Part shown: piece after piece, positions 6,942 to 7,128 of the stretch
Numbering within the stretch: position 1 is the stretch's first letter
Layout of the letters: the number at the start of each line of letters is the position of its first letter
From: Fidelibacterota bacterium TCS52
GTDB taxonomy: Bacteria > Fidelibacterota > Fidelibacteria > Fidelibacterales > Fidelibacteraceae
Length of the DNA stretch: 7,128 nt
Direction of reading: 5' to 3'
Assembly: GCA_001577215.1 (NCBI GenBank)
Contig: LSCC01000083.1
Span: 1-7,128, forward strand
The notes under the pieces: generated by a model
The model's input: the letters and a program-made list of their open reading frames with translations, nothing else
The model's database searches: none
What the model was told of the DNA's origin: nothing
Made by a program: the position numbers and the translations under genes

Positions 6942-7120
6942 ATGAAAAGAGATATCTACAAACAACTGGTTTCATGGAAACAATCTTCTTTCCGGAAGCC
7001 TCTTGTGATTAAAGGATTTCACCTGATCAAACACCAGTGTTTTTGATGAATTTCAAAGAGGACGGCAACATCAGAAATTATCCTCTTTATGCAGTTTCGT
7101 TATTTTTAAAGGATTTTTGA
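6942..7120 (+). pseudogene. Broken N-terminal fragment of an AAA_14/DUF4143-type ATPase
   Basis: The frame from the ATG at 6942 reads MKRDIYKQLVSWKQSS then FRKPLVIKG. This is the characteristic opening of the AAA_14/DUF4143 ATPase family ('MkRdiY..L..WK....RKPLil.Ga'). In intact proteins a Walker A (GARQVGKT-like) comes next. Here the reading runs into unrelated residues and stops at 7044-7046. A second frame, ATG at 7046 overlapping that stop, then gives NFKEDGNIRN, which fits the family's later 'NFeED' strand. Only 32 bases separate the two conserved pieces, where about 24 codons are expected. A small deletion of roughly 40 bases has therefore removed the nucleotide-binding loop and shifted the frame. 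Downstream similarity fades and a stop follows at 7118-7120. These proteins are ATPases of uncertain role, often near mobile DNA. No good ribosome binding site precedes the ATG. Confidence 0.6.
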
Positions 7121-7128
7121 AACATGTG

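Noticed and set aside
6673..6945. A 90-codon open frame as an intact gene
   Set aside because: It starts at TTG without a ribosome binding site. Only its middle (6787-6846) resembles a protein family, and that part is the truncated orfB start; the two ends look non-coding.
7009..7116. Direct repeat TTAAAGGATTT at 7009 and 7106 as a target-site duplication
   Set aside because: The copies lie inside and after the ATPase remnant, 97 bases apart, with no element ends beside them. An 11-base A/T-rich match is weak evidence.

Overview
The window is most of the interference module of a type I-D CRISPR-Cas system, all on the + strand. It comes from an AT-rich genome (roughly 30% G+C by eye) with strong AGGAGG-type ribosome binding sites, so it is most likely bacterial. 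The host phylum cannot be fixed from sequence alone.

Layout: positions 1-89 hold the last codons of cas6, recognisable by its glycine-rich C-terminal loop. A 103-base spacer (90-192) with a possible promoter follows. Then comes a tight four-gene operon: cas10d/csc3 (193-2967), csc2/cas7d (2983-3948), csc1/cas5d (3958-4614) and a stand-alone cas3' helicase (4607-6496). Gaps within it are 15 and 9 bases, then an 8-base overlap. Inside the 3' part of cas10d, an AAGGAGG motif sits 8 bases before an in-frame ATG at 2461. This predicts separate translation of a 168-residue small subunit, Cas11d, from the same reading frame. The window has no separate small-subunit gene.

How the genes should work together: Cas6 cuts the pre-crRNA. 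Csc2 forms the backbone along the crRNA, Csc1 caps the 5' handle, Cas10d is the large subunit and carries the HD nuclease, and Cas11d would line the belly of the complex. The HD-less Cas3' supplies the helicase/translocase. This split (HD on Cas10, helicase alone) is the hallmark of subtype I-D. No cas1, cas2, cas4 or CRISPR array lies within the window; they may lie upstream of cas6 or elsewhere.

Downstream (6497-7128) there is no intact gene. I recognise two decayed fragments. One is the orfA/orfB junction of an IS3-family insertion sequence (about 6746-6846). It still has an A8 run, the ATGA stop/start overlap, and an inverted repeat bracketing the orfB start. The other is the N-terminal part of an AAA_14/DUF4143-type ATPase (6942-7120), with the Walker A segment deleted and the frame broken. 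The cas operon therefore ends at a stretch of mobile-element and pseudogene debris.
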